Shown: positions 34,201 to 45,352 of the stretch, piece after piece
Layout of the letters: every line of letters starts with the position of its first letter
How positions within the stretch are numbered: position 1 is the stretch's first letter
Assembly: GCF_035222275.1 (NCBI RefSeq)
Contig: NC_085884.1
Coordinates: 558,001 to 622,000, forward strand
Origin: Podospora bellae-mahoneyi
Lineage: Eukaryota; Ascomycota; Sordariomycetes; Sordariales; Podosporaceae
Direction: 5' to 3'
Length of the DNA: 64,000 bases
Notes under the pieces: model-generated
What the model saw: the letters and a program-made list of their open reading frames with translations, nothing else
What the model was told of the DNA's origin: nothing
Database searches by the model: none
Translations under genes and position numbers: made by a program

Positions 34201-37200
34201 CCTCATTTCCGCCATGATGCCTGGGATTGAGCACTTCATTCAGATTGGCGACCATCGACAGTTGCGGCCCCAGATCAACAATTACGGTTTCAGTGTGGAA
34301 ACTACAAGAGGCAAAAAATTTCAGCTTGATCGCAGCCAGTTTGAACGTCGGGCCGAGGGGGAGCCGGGCCTGGCTCCCCTTCCCGTCGCACAACTGAATG
34401 TGCAGCGAAGAATGAGGCCTGAGATTTCGTCACTGATCCGAACAGTGTATCCAGATTTGAAGGACCATGACTGTGTTCAGAACTTCCCAGGGGTAACAGG
34501 GATGCGAGAGCATTTGTTTTGGCTCGATCACCAACATCCTGAAGATGGCAGATACGATGGCGCGAAGGTGAAATCACACAGCAACTCTTGGGAAGTCTCC
34601 ATGTCAACAGCCTTGGTCCGTCACCTCGTACGACAGGGAGAGTACAAAAGCACAGACATTGCACTCTTGACGCCCTACACTGGCCAGCTCCAGAAGCTTA
34701 GGGTTGCGTTGAGCGGCGATTTCGAGGTCTTCCTCAGCGATCGTGACCTCGAGAAGTTGGCAGACGATGGCTTTGGACATGCTGATGGAGTCGAGTCCGA
34801 CTCGGTCGGCTCAGTCGATGACGCCCCGAGAATTGAGCACAACCGAGGCAGGATGTTGCAGAAGACAGCGTTGGTTGATGCTATCCGGCTTGCCACAGTG
34901 GACAACTTCCAGGGAGAAGAGGCTAAGGTGATCATTGTGTCACTGGTTCGCAGCAACAGCAACAACGAAATTGGCTTCCTCCGAACAGAGAATCGTGTCA
35001 ACGTACTCCTCAGTCGAGCCCAACATGGGATGTATCTTATCGGCAACATGAGAACCTACCGAGGGGTCAACATTTGGGACGACGTCTACCAACAGCTTGC
35101 AGAGAGGGGTGCGGTAGGGGATTCGATTGCGCTTTGTTGTCCTCGACATCCTGATATCCCGATCGAGTGCTCCAATCCTGACGACTTTCTTAGACGCAGC
35201 CCGGAAGGGGGCTGCACTCTTCGATGCGATCAGCGTCTTGACTCATGCGGCCATCGTTGTCCGGCAATGTGCCATTCACAGGCACTCCACGACGTCTTCA
35301 GCTGCACACAGCCATGTCCCCGTATCCGAACAACATGTCGACACGCCTGCCCAAAGCTCTGTGGCGAGGACTGCGGTCCTTGTCATGTCACGGTCACGGA
35401 CGTTGAACTTCCCTGTGGCCACATCGCTGATGAGGTGGAATGTTGTCAGACACTTCATCCGGAAAAGATCAGATGTTTGCACCCTACGACAAAGATCGTC
35501 CCTGCTTGTCAGCACAAGGTGAAGGTACCATGCGAGAGGGATGTGTCTCAGTACTATCGCTGCCCAGCACCTTGTGAGGCGACCTTGGCCTGTGGGGATA
35601 GATGTACTGGTCAGTGTGGCACGTGTCAGCGCTCCCATAAAGAATGTCAGAGGATCTGTAGGCTTCCATCGTCAACCTGCAATCATCTCTGCGCTAGAAA
35701 GTGTCATAGCGGAGAGCTGTGTGGAAGCTGCCGTCAGCCATGCCAAGTAAGTTACACTTCCTAGCTTACCCAGTCCCCGTGGCAGATAAATCTGACTTGC
35801 TTAGGTACGATGCCCCCATTCTTCTTGTTCCCAGCCTTGCCACAAGCCCTGTGCCCCTTGCATCGAAAAATGCGGCTGGGCTTGCGAGCACATGGGACAA
35901 TGCTCGCTACCATGTGCTGCACCATGCGACCGTCTGCCATGTGACAAGCGATGCTCAAGAAAGCTCAAGTGCGGGCATCAGTGTCCTAGCTTCTGCGGAG
36001 AAGAGTGCCCAGAGGATCTGTGTCAGCTGTGCTGTCAAGACGAACGGAGGCAACGTCGTGTTGATGTTCTCGAGTGGAAGTTGTATCGCGAAGTTGATCT
36101 TGACGACAGTCCAATCGTTGTTCTCAGTTGTGGTCACTTCTTTACAGGCGAGACGCTGGACGGCTCGCTAGGAATGACCCAAGTATACACCACAAATTCG
36201 AACGGTGAATACAACGGACTTCGAGATATCGCAGGCACCTTGTCCACATCTGGGGTGCCTTCATGCCCGGATTGCCGCATCCCCATCCGTCAATTCGCCA
36301 CCAGACGTTACAACCGGGTGGTGAACAAGGCGGTGATGGATGAAACGATCAAGCGATTCTTCGTAGATGGTCGTCGACGCCTCCAAGAACTCCAGCAAAG
36401 ACTGGCTGCAGCAACAGCCAAGCTATCCTTGGACAACATCCCGGAGTGGGATGATACAGTCCCTGGGTCCGGTGCTTCGTCGGTCCTCCGCGACAGGTAC
36501 CTTGAGCTACACCGCATCAACTTGACACTGCAAATGGTAAAGCGACAGATGGACACGGAACATCAACCGGCCAAAAAGCTGTTTGACGCCATCGTCAGCT
36601 CTCGACGTCGCCAGCTGAAGACATTGTCCATGGAACAGAGATTGCCTGAGCTCAGCTTGACTGGACCACCTCCGGCGTACAACTCCCAAGTTCTCCTTGA
36701 GGCTGAGGCACTCCACTTGCAAGTTCGGGCGGCAATTCTCCAAGACAAGATGAGGATCGCGGCCAAGGTTCCTGAATTGCAAGAAGGTCTCAAGAATGCT
36801 GATCGCCCTGGGGCTGATGTGCCAGGACTTATGAATGATTGTATGGAGGGCATCAAGAAGTCGAGGGAGTGGAAGCTTCCACGGCTTGTGATCTCCCTCA
36901 GCCAGCTTTACGCACAAACCAGCCAGCTGGCTGGTCGATATTCTGCGCAGTACAGAGCTCGTACTGTTGAGTGGAGTGATTACGGTGCTACTGCTGGAGA
37001 ACTGCTGATCGAGGCGCTGCAGCTTTGTGGGACGTTTGAGGATGGCGAGAGTTTTAGGGAGGATGTTCAAGAGGCGCTGAAGGCTTTGAAGTCAACGAGA
37101 TACGAGAAGGTCAGCAGGGAGGAGGTCAAGGCTATCAAGTTGGCTATGGTGAGTGGGTTTGGGGGGATGAGTACGAATTCGGGACACTGGTATAATTGTC

Positions 37201-37395
37201 AGAATGGGCATCCGGTACGTTTTGACTTGTCTCGAACTTTGAACAACAGTGACTAACGAGACCTTTCAACAGTTTGCTATTGGTGAATGCGGGATGCCCA
37301 TGGAGGTGGCCCGCTGTCCGGAGTGTGGAGCTAGGATTGGGGGCTTGGATCACGAGCTGGTGCATGGGGTGTCGCGGGCGGAGGGGATGGAGTAA
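31225..37395 (+). CDS. ZNFX1-like SF1 RNA helicase with CCCH, NFX1 and RZ zinc fingers
   Basis: Exons 31225-33401, 33457-35746, 35805-37214 and 37273-37395; introns of 55, 58 and 58 bp. The total is exactly 2000 codons, 1999 aa. Order of parts: Arg/Gly/Trp-rich start (WRGG repeats, residues 25-75); one CCCH finger (CEFFQRGRCAYGESCKFEH, about 80-100); a helical region; the SF1 core with Walker A GPPGTGKS (about 694), CYTNHALDQFL formed across intron 1, the DEAA-like EEAAEVMEP (about 960), GDHRQLRP, and VDNFQGEEAKVIIVSLVRSN with LSRAQHGMYLIGNM; then a run of NFX1-type Cys/His fingers (about 1310-1590); and a C-terminal RZ finger (WYNCQNGHPFAIGECGMPMEVARCPEC). ZNFX1 homologues act in RNA-based silencing and antiviral defence (C. 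elegans ZNFX-1; S. pombe Hrr1 in the RNA-directed RNA polymerase complex). A role in fungal small-RNA silencing or quelling is inferred from family only. Confidence 0.9.
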
Positions 37396-38042
37396 AATGT
37401 GCAATAACATATCGATGCCATGTTACGTTATGTATGATGTGGGTTTCCTTTTTCTATCTTATTGTTTTCTTTGTCTTTGCTTTTGGTTCCACCTTAACAG
37501 ATATGGGGATTCTTCTAGATAGCTATCTTGTCAGATCAATGTCACCCCTGAATACCCCTGATCACCCTGGCAGCCATCACCAATCTTGCCAAGGTCTCAT
37601 CCATTGCACAACCTCATCGTCCTGATTCATCCTGCAGCCCATCAGCTGAAAGGTTTCGACGGTTGCTTTGCATGGGGGCTGTGAGTAGCCACCGTTACAT
37701 TGATACTGCGGCCTTGACGAAGCCAGGGGTCCAAGGCTACTTCGTGAGAGGATGATAAGCATTTCATTTCCGAAAGCTTGTTCCCGCATTTCCCAACCTC
37801 GTGTCCGCGTTTCCTTTTGAGGCCTCTTGGCGCTGCATTGCCAACGGCTAGCGCGCCACACTATCGAGGTCTGGGTCGCGATGGATTTGGATTTTGATCG
37901 TATAGGTTTCGGCAGGCGGATTCTCTTTGGGGGGAGGGTCTGTTGAGCGGGAGAGGGGATGTTATATATCGGCCACGTCGCGCCGGAATGGGTTGATCGA
38001 AGAGGAGGAGGGCTATTCGTGTTCTTTGGAGACTCGGCGGTA
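37396..38042. other. Intergenic region
   Basis: 647 bp between the helicase stop and the PAN/PLA2 gene start. It holds a T-rich 3' region (TTTCTATCTTATTG, 37449-37462) and the promoter of the next gene. No gene or element was recognised. Confidence 0.45.
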
Positions 38043-41000
38043 ATGGCTCCGCTTGCTGGCATATCTGCCATTTTGTTTGGTCTTGCCTCTTTGGTTTCAG
38101 CTCAGGCTGGAGTTGATGTTAGCTGTGTCGATAACGTCAGCAATGGGACTGTCTATGAATCGCCGAAGGGGGTGGAGTTCTTGGTGCTGTGCGGGGTGGA
38201 CTATGGGGGAGGGGACATGAGCGCTGCGCAGACGGGAACGTTTGCAGGATGCATGGATCTTTGTGCTGAGATGTCTGGCTGTGTGGATGTTTCTTTTGTG
38301 GGGGGGTCGTGTTATTTGAAGAGGGCATTGGGTCCGTTGAATACTGCGGGACATGTCTGGACTGGGAGGAGGATTACAGGGCCGAGCACCACGACGGGAG
38401 CACCTCCTGCTGCGACGGGGAGTTTGGTTCCGAGTCCTGACCCGCCGAGTTGCGTGGAGGGGAGAAGTGATGCGACGGCGTATTTGGCGGAGTCGGGGGC
38501 GGTTTATGAGATTATGTGTGGGAGGGAGTATTATGGTGGTGATCTTCAGATGGTGTATACGAAGACCTTTCAGGGGTGTATCGAGGCTTGTGAGGAGTTG
38601 GTAGGATGTGTGGATGTTTCGTATGTTGGGGAGGCGTGTTATAGAAAAGGGGTAGTTACGGTGTTGGTTGAGGCTGGGCATGTGTGGACGGCGAAGAAGA
38701 TATTGGAGGCACCTGTTCAACCTAGTGTCAGTGAGAGTGCTAGTGTGAGGACGACAACCGCGCCTAATGCTGGACCTACGGTGGTGCCACTGACCTGTGC
38801 TGGTGGCCATGCTTCTACACCCACGCACACGACGTCAGAGGGGAGGATTTACGAGATACTTTGCGGTGTTGATTATGGTGGAGGAGATATTGGAGCATCG
38901 TCCCAGGCGACGTTCAGCGGTTGTCTTGCTGCCTGTGATACCGCCAGCGGTTGTTTAGGGGTTGCTTATTCCAATGGCCAGTGCTACCTCAAGGGTACAC
39001 TGAACAATCCTGCGGCAGTTGCGCATGTGTGGGGTGCTCGTCTTCATGATCTCAGCATCGAGCCTTCTAGTTCCTCTACACCAGTGGAGTCGACCGACAT
39101 ACCTGTCAGTACGGCATCAGGCAGTCCAGAAACCTCAGCAACAAGCACACAGACGGAAAACGATCCTCCGTCAGCAACCTCGACACAATCACCAACGATG
39201 ACCTCAAGCCTGGACGAATCGTCAACGGCTGACACGAGCACAGCTGGTGCCAGCACCACTGGCTCGTTCTCGCAAGATGCAGTATCAACTTCTAGCCAGC
39301 GTGACGAAGCGAGTGCTAGTTCTAGTATCACGGCTCCCGCAAGCCCTGAGCCGACAGACCTTGTCGAGTCATCGGCAACGGCTACACTGCCGCCCTCTCT
39401 CACCTCCATGACTACCAGCTCTTTGACTACGACAGCATCTGCTTCTTGGCCACCTTACCCTGAATGGACCTCCGACTATACCTACTACGAGGCCACTCTG
39501 CCCGCCTACAACTATACCAGCCAGGTCGCTCCACCTGCCACTGTTCTGCCCACCTCGTCCAGCTGCATGCTCGATCCAGTTCAGACGCCTGGGGCCCTAT
39601 TCGTAAGTATACTTTGCCTATGCAATACTCTCCAACCGTCCCAGGAGTCATCTTGCTAACCCATTTTTTCTTTCACAGCACCTTCTCGATCCCCTTGGAG
39701 CGCACATCATTAACCGCGACGGCCGTCCTGGCACCCCCCAAGCACCCGAAACGCAAGAAGAAGCCCTGGCCATCCTGGTGACAATCGACGAATGGCAACC
39801 CCCTCTGTTCAGGTTCGGAAGACAAGTCGGGTCCTTCCATGTCCTGGAACTCGTGGAAGGTGCCGATACTTACGAGGTTGCCTTCTCGCTGTCCAGCGAC
39901 ATCATCTTTCAGTCGTCACCTAGTACCAACCCTCTGCTGTTCACCGTCGACTGTCGTGGCAGACTTCTGGAAACAAGCGCGGGCACTCCTCGTTACTGGC
40001 ACACTACCGATGATGGAATCCGCACCACATTGGCTATCGAAGGCTCGGAAGACGCAGAGTTACACGGCATCGTCGCTATACGGCCAGATCTTCGCTCCCC
40101 ACGGCCAGTTGAAACCTCGGGTATCAGCTTGCGTCGAAGTCTACAAAGTCGAGAGTTTGCACTTCTTCCTCGGTGCCCATATGGCCCAGATGCCATTCCA
40201 GTACCGAAACCTGGCCGCCGGCCAGAATCTCCCAACGGCTGTGGAGCAGCAGATGCCGCGGTCGATCTGGTTCCTGACTTCAACTGGGGCGAATGCTGCA
40301 ACGACCACGATGACTGTTTCGACAACTGCGACAAGAGCTTCTGGCAGTGCAACACCGAGTTCCGGACCTGCATGCGGAACCAGTGCTGGAAGGATGCCAC
40401 TGTTCGGTGGCATGATGTTTGGAAGTTCCCGGCTTGTGCTGACCTGGCTGGGTTTTACTTTACTGCTGTCAGCTCGCCCATCGGGTGGATGGCGTTCAAC
40501 TCTGCGAATTCCGATCGCTGCGAATGTGCTTGTGACAAGCCGACGCATGCTCTCTGCCCTGTCGAGGCTGGTGGTCCTAGCGGTGGGCAAGAGACGTACT
40601 TGGCCTGTCAGAATGTCAACCTGAACGACCCTGAGATGTGTGGAGGATGCGATTTCAAGTGTCCGGAGCATACCAAGTGCACCGGAACACCCAACAGGTG
40701 CCAGTGCGAGCAAGACCAATGTGGGAACTTGTGCCTTGACCTCAAGTCTCACCCCAAGAACTGTGGGACATGCGGCAACGTCTGCCAGTCGGGCTACTGC
40801 TACGATGGAAGATGCTACGAGCCTGAGCCGACTAGCTCGCTGCCACCAGTGCCTACCACTTCGGCTACCCCAACCCCCACTGGTTGTTCAGTAGGCCAGG
40901 CGATCCGATCCGAATGGCTCACCCTCCCAGAAATCTACCAGCCCGACATGCCCGAGTACACCCTCACCCGCCTCGGTCCTCAACCGGGTCTGCCAGGTGA

Positions 41001-41385
41001 TTTCTCGGTCCACGTCGTTTCCAACACGCAAAACGACTTCCACCTCCGAACCCACGCCATTTTGTGTCCTAACGTCCAGTACGAGATCAAGTTCAGCATT
41101 CGGAACGAGGCGATCGCGCCACAGGGGTACGTGTACCCGAACGGGGTTCCGGGGGTGTGGATCGGGAACTACAACGTGCCGTTCCTCAACACGCCCAAGA
41201 TACCGCCGCTGGGGGAGTGGATTGAGTACAAGCAGACGTTTGCTTACAGTGTTGGGTTTGGGGGGTCGCAGCCAGTGGAAGGGGGGTTGATGTCGTTGCA
41301 TTTTGACTTTTATGTGCTGCTGACGAGTGCGGGGGCCGAGTACACTATGGGGGGGTTTAGTATATTGGCCACGGGGAGGCGTTAG
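38043..41385 (+). CDS. Secreted multidomain protein: three PAN-like repeats, PLA2-like domain, Cys-rich and binding-like domain
   Basis: Exons 38043-39602 and 39679-41385; intron 39603-39678 (GTAAGT...TTTCACAG). The protein is 1088 aa with a signal peptide (MAPLAGISAILFGLASLVSA). Three PAN/apple-like repeats (about 27-110, 140-230, 260-345) share the pattern YE..CGVDYGGGD.....TF.GC...C....GC..V.Y....CYLK and end in HVW. A Ser/Thr-rich stalk of about 150 residues follows, probably O-glycosylated. After the intron come a beta-rich region like those of other fungal surface proteins; then CGAADAAVDLVPDFNWGECCNDHDDCFDNC (about 720-740), with the CCxxHDxC motif of phospholipase A2 and its catalytic His-Asp; a Cys-rich module (CGGCDFKC...CGTCGNVCQSGYC); and a C-terminal beta-sandwich resembling carbohydrate-binding modules. 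It likely sits in the wall or medium. Activity on lipids is inferred only from the motif. Confidence 0.82.
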
Positions 41386-41793
41386 AGAGAAAGAGCTTGG
41401 TGCAGAGCAAGAGGGGCTGGGGGGTGTCCATGGTTCCAAGGTATTCTGAGCTTGTGATGCTGATTTTTCTTACAAATTTAGCATTGACTATCTGTTTCGG
41501 GCTCGGCGTACTTAATGGGTCAAATAGCGCAGAGCAGAACAGAATATAAATCTAAGATTTATTGTCTACGAACGACGACACAAAGCAGCCTGTAGCGAAC
41601 TGTCAAATAAACAAACAAAGTGATATCTCTCAAAACAATCACAAAGCTCTGAAACTCGTGAACAAGCAAAACACAACAGCCACCATTGACAGACCGATAG
41701 AAAAACAACCAAAACCCAAACAAACGCGCCAACACCCCGCTAAAACGCCACAACAAAACAACCCCTTTACCTCCCCGTTCCCCCCGGCCGATC
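41386..41793. other. Intergenic region between convergent genes
   Basis: 408 bp between the PAN/PLA2 gene (plus) and the diterpene cyclase (minus), whose 3' ends face each other. It contains both 3' UTRs and an A-rich middle. It marks a likely left border of the terpenoid cluster. Confidence 0.5.
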
Positions 41794-44700
41794 TCAGGTC
41801 TGCTTAACCCTGGGCGTCATATCCCTAACCACATACATCTCCCCGTAAACGTCAGCACTGCTCACAAAAACCCCCAACCCCTTCATCACCTTCCCCCCCT
41901 TTGTCCCCCCCAGCTCCTTTTCCAGCTCTTTGAGTGCCAGATCCAACATTTTCCTTTCAACCACGGCGATCCCCATCATTTGCTCTTTTATATCGACCAC
42001 GCCCTCAAACTCGGGGAAGTTGACCGCGTTGACGTTGTTCTCCTCCCTGTCTCTCTTCAGGCTGCCCAGGTCGTTGTAGATCCTGCAGATGGCGGATAAA
42101 TGCCGGGAGATGGAACTAAACAGGTGCTGAACTTTCGGTGTGGGAGTGAAAAGAGGGGAGAGGAGGCATTGGAAGAGGGATATGGCGAGGGGACCGGCGG
42201 TGTGGGAGCCCGAGGTGGTGTGGAGCCAGTCGTAGAGAGGGGAGGGGGGGGATACAAGGGTGTTTTTGTTTAATTGGAGGGAGAGGGCGTGGTTGTATTC
42301 CATTTGGGTTAGGTGGGCGGAGAGGTAGGCTTTCAGCTGGAGGCGGAGGTTAGATTGGAGGATGGGTGGGGCGGTCTGGACATAAGGGAGGGCGGAGATG
42401 GTGGTGAGGAAGTGGGAGAGGGTCTGCTTGATGGTGGCGACGAGGGGGGTTGGTGGAGGGGTGAATAGGCTGCCCAAAAGGGGGATGGAGCTGAAGAGAG
42501 ATGGGGTGGTGGTGGGTGGTGTAGCCGGGAGATGGAAAAGATGCAGAGTGTCGAGCTCTGAATGGAGTCTGGTGATGGCTTCGGGTGGCAGCTGGGAGAC
42601 AGAGGTCTCGATGAACTCGTCTACTTGGTAGGCTAGGGCTGAGATGACCATCATCTCGAGAAGGATGTGGGAGCCGAGGGGCCGGCCGTGGAGCTCGTTG
42701 CCTGCTACCCAGGTGAAGGGGATGTAAGCGAGGTGCTTCTCTTTGGTGGCTGTTCGACCGGGGAATATCTCCAGACAACGCTCGCGTAGGCGAGAGACGA
42801 AAAGAGAGCTTTCGATGAGGGAGATATCAATCCTGGAGGTGGAGACCTCGGAAAACATGGGCAACTGCCGGAACAATTTGGCTGACTTGAGTGTTGCTTC
42901 GAGATTGGGGGGAACGAGCTCTTGCAGACGAGGCGGAGCGGGCAGGATTGTGCACTTCATGGCAGCGAGGAGAAATGCCTGAGACAGGTTGCGCGACCCG
43001 TATGTCACCTTTTCAATCCAAAGATGTTCGGGCCCGAGGTCGCAGTTGAGATACTGTCTAAGGAAACCCTTCGCACGTTCGAGGGCTGCATTTATGTGGG
43101 AAAGAATCGGCTTGACAGTGGGAAGTGAAGCAATGCGGGTAATGGCAATGACGGCGTAGGCTGTGCACTCGCGTTCTCCATCCCAAGAACCATCGTTTCG
43201 TTGAAACCGCAGAAGATGGCCCATAATCTGGTGGGCGACGGTAACGGCATCAACAACAACCTCTGTTGGTAGGTTGGGTAGAACCCCTCTTCCCCAGCTG
43301 TCTAACCCGCTCATGAGTCCTTGTGTCATGAGCATCATTGGATACAGCGAAGACAGATGCTGTGACCAAGGTAACCAGTTAGCACTTCTGTTTGTGTCCA
43401 AACTGTTTGGGAAGCAAGGTAGACTTACCCATTTGTCTCTTATGCCAACAGGTTCGGTATTCCACTTGTTGCAGAGGTATCGCATTGCCATCTCAATAAC
43501 ATCAACATGCTGACTGGCATCGGGGCTTGCACACAATGAGGTCAAGCAATTGCAGTTAGTGGTGATGCTGGCGTCTCTTTCACCGGCATATGTCCTGAAG
43601 TGAGCTTCCTTGGCTTTCCTGTCAACCAGGGTGACCAATTTGGACGCTGGGGTTGGGGATCCTATTAGGTTCAAAGTGGTGATACCCTTGGCTGTATCGT
43701 CTGCATCCAGCTCCATCCCCTCAGCTACCGGGGTTAGCAGTCAATCTTGCCATGTGTGTGGAAAGGGCAACTCACCGAATCCAATGAACCCAGATCCTGC
43801 CTCAAACGCCCCTTTAAGAGTCTGACCAATCTTTTCCAGACTCTCGGTCCCCAGGTCTTCCCGAGTGAAGCCGTTTTCCAACAGAGTGGCCACGACCCAA
43901 GTGTATTCGAAATATGTCGAAGGGAAAGCGCTTGGAACACCACCACTGCCATGCCCAGCACCGTAGAGAACAACATGTTGAAGATAGGCCTCAGCTTCGT
44001 CATCCCATGTCGAACAGTTCATGAGGTATGCTGCGGTAGACGCAGGCGAGGCCATCATGCTACCCATTTGCTTGTGCTGGCTGAGACGGTCAAAGTCGAC
44101 ATCTCCAACAAAGGCCTCGAGCGAGTGTAGGAGTGTTGATTTGTGTCCTTCGTATAGCTTGTCCAGCCTGACTCGTGCCATCTTCATGGCCCGAATCTTT
44201 TCCAACGTGGCACGTGCTGGGAACTCCAGGTTGATTCCCTCCTTGGCGAGAAGCTGGAGCAGTTTCGGTAGTAGCATCTCGAATCCCACAGGCAAAGTGG
44301 TTGAAGCGTCAAGCCAAAAGGCTTTCAGCTCCCTGTCCAAGAATTGGGTTGCCCGTGAGATCCGATCATTGAGGTCAGCAGTGTCGGACTCTCCCCGATG
44401 CTTGCAAAGGGCAAGAATGGCCGCTGCCGTGTTGAGGATGACATCTGTCTCAGTGCCGTGACCAATCCACCCGCCATTTTCGTGCTGCTGGTCGAGAATC
44501 AGGGTGAGACTGGATGGAAATAGCCACTCTGTCTGGTCGCCGACGACCTTGGTGATCATAGAGATCCATGCTGTGTCATAGATCGAACAGGTCATGGACC
44601 CGACGCCATAGGTGGGGTGATGGCCTCGGGCGAGACCCTCAACGAGCTCTGCTGCCGCGTCGATAAGCATGGTGATGTCGATGGCGTCTGCAAAGAATGT

Positions 44701-44848
44701 GCAGCGGACTTGTCAGATGCAGGAACACTCGGGAGATGTCTACATGTACATAAGTCTATCGGCACGGGGATTAAACGGACGTGATGACAACATAGCGATA
44801 CATAGAGGCAGACTCACATCTCTTCCCTCCAGGCTCCTCTCTTGCCAT
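41794..44848 (-). CDS. Bifunctional fungal diterpene cyclase (CPS/KS-like)
   Basis: Exons on the minus strand: 44848-44818, 44687-43776, 43724-43429 and 43359-41794; introns of 130, 51 and 69 bp. The join is 934 aa, the normal size of fungal copalyl diphosphate synthase/kaurene synthase enzymes (about 940-950). Class II features: YGVGSMTCSIYDTAW near residue 35 and ELDADDTAKGI, whose DADD (321-324) is the DxDD general-acid motif, formed right after intron 2. Class I features: VDEFIE (about 659-663), equivalent to the DEFFE form of the DDxxD motif in known fungal enzymes, and YNDLGSLKRDREE (about 840), an NSE-type second metal site. It should cyclise GGPP to a copalyl-type diphosphate and then ionise it to a diterpene. 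The first exon (10 codons) rests on a strong GTGAGT donor and a GTGCCATGG start; an ATG at 44670 is the alternative. It diverges from the P450 gene, supporting co-regulation. Confidence 0.88.
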
Positions 44849-45352
44849 GGCACAAACCGGCATGTGAGTTGGCTCCAGGTGGGCCGGAGGCGGCGCAAGT
44901 GTGAAAACCAAGACGAGGTTATCGCACAGGCGGTTGGTGCTACCTCAAACCGAATCAAACCGAGGCAGTCCAAATAAAACCCCCAGGGGCTGCGCAGGTA
45001 GTCACAGCTAGGCAGGAAGGCCCGGATCACACGTAAGGCTAACACACGGCATGATTGCTGCTTTGCCGCTTTCAGAGTCGCATTCCATCATACCCACCGC
45101 TCTGGTCCAAGCCACTCAAGATGCGTATCGTGCCTGGAGACTGGAGAACAAAAAGACCCGTTCCTTGCCGGCATATGGTCGCTACAAAGCTGTCTAGTAC
45201 CTTTTTCACTTACCCCTGCCGCCCAGTCACATGCACCCTGTGCGGCGCAGCCAGGGTACAGGTACATCAAAAGGTCCACCCGGCATCTTGCTTCCAACAA
45301 TCTTGCCGGTTCACCGGTCTGTGACGGTCAATGCGAGATCTATCCAACCACC
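44849..45352. promoter_or_regulatory. Shared divergent promoter of cyclase and P450
   Basis: 504 bp between two start codons pointing apart. It includes a tandem pair TCAAACCGA at 44945-44953 and 44955-44963. A head-to-head pair of biosynthetic genes usually shares control sites; which sites matter cannot be read here. Confidence 0.5.
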
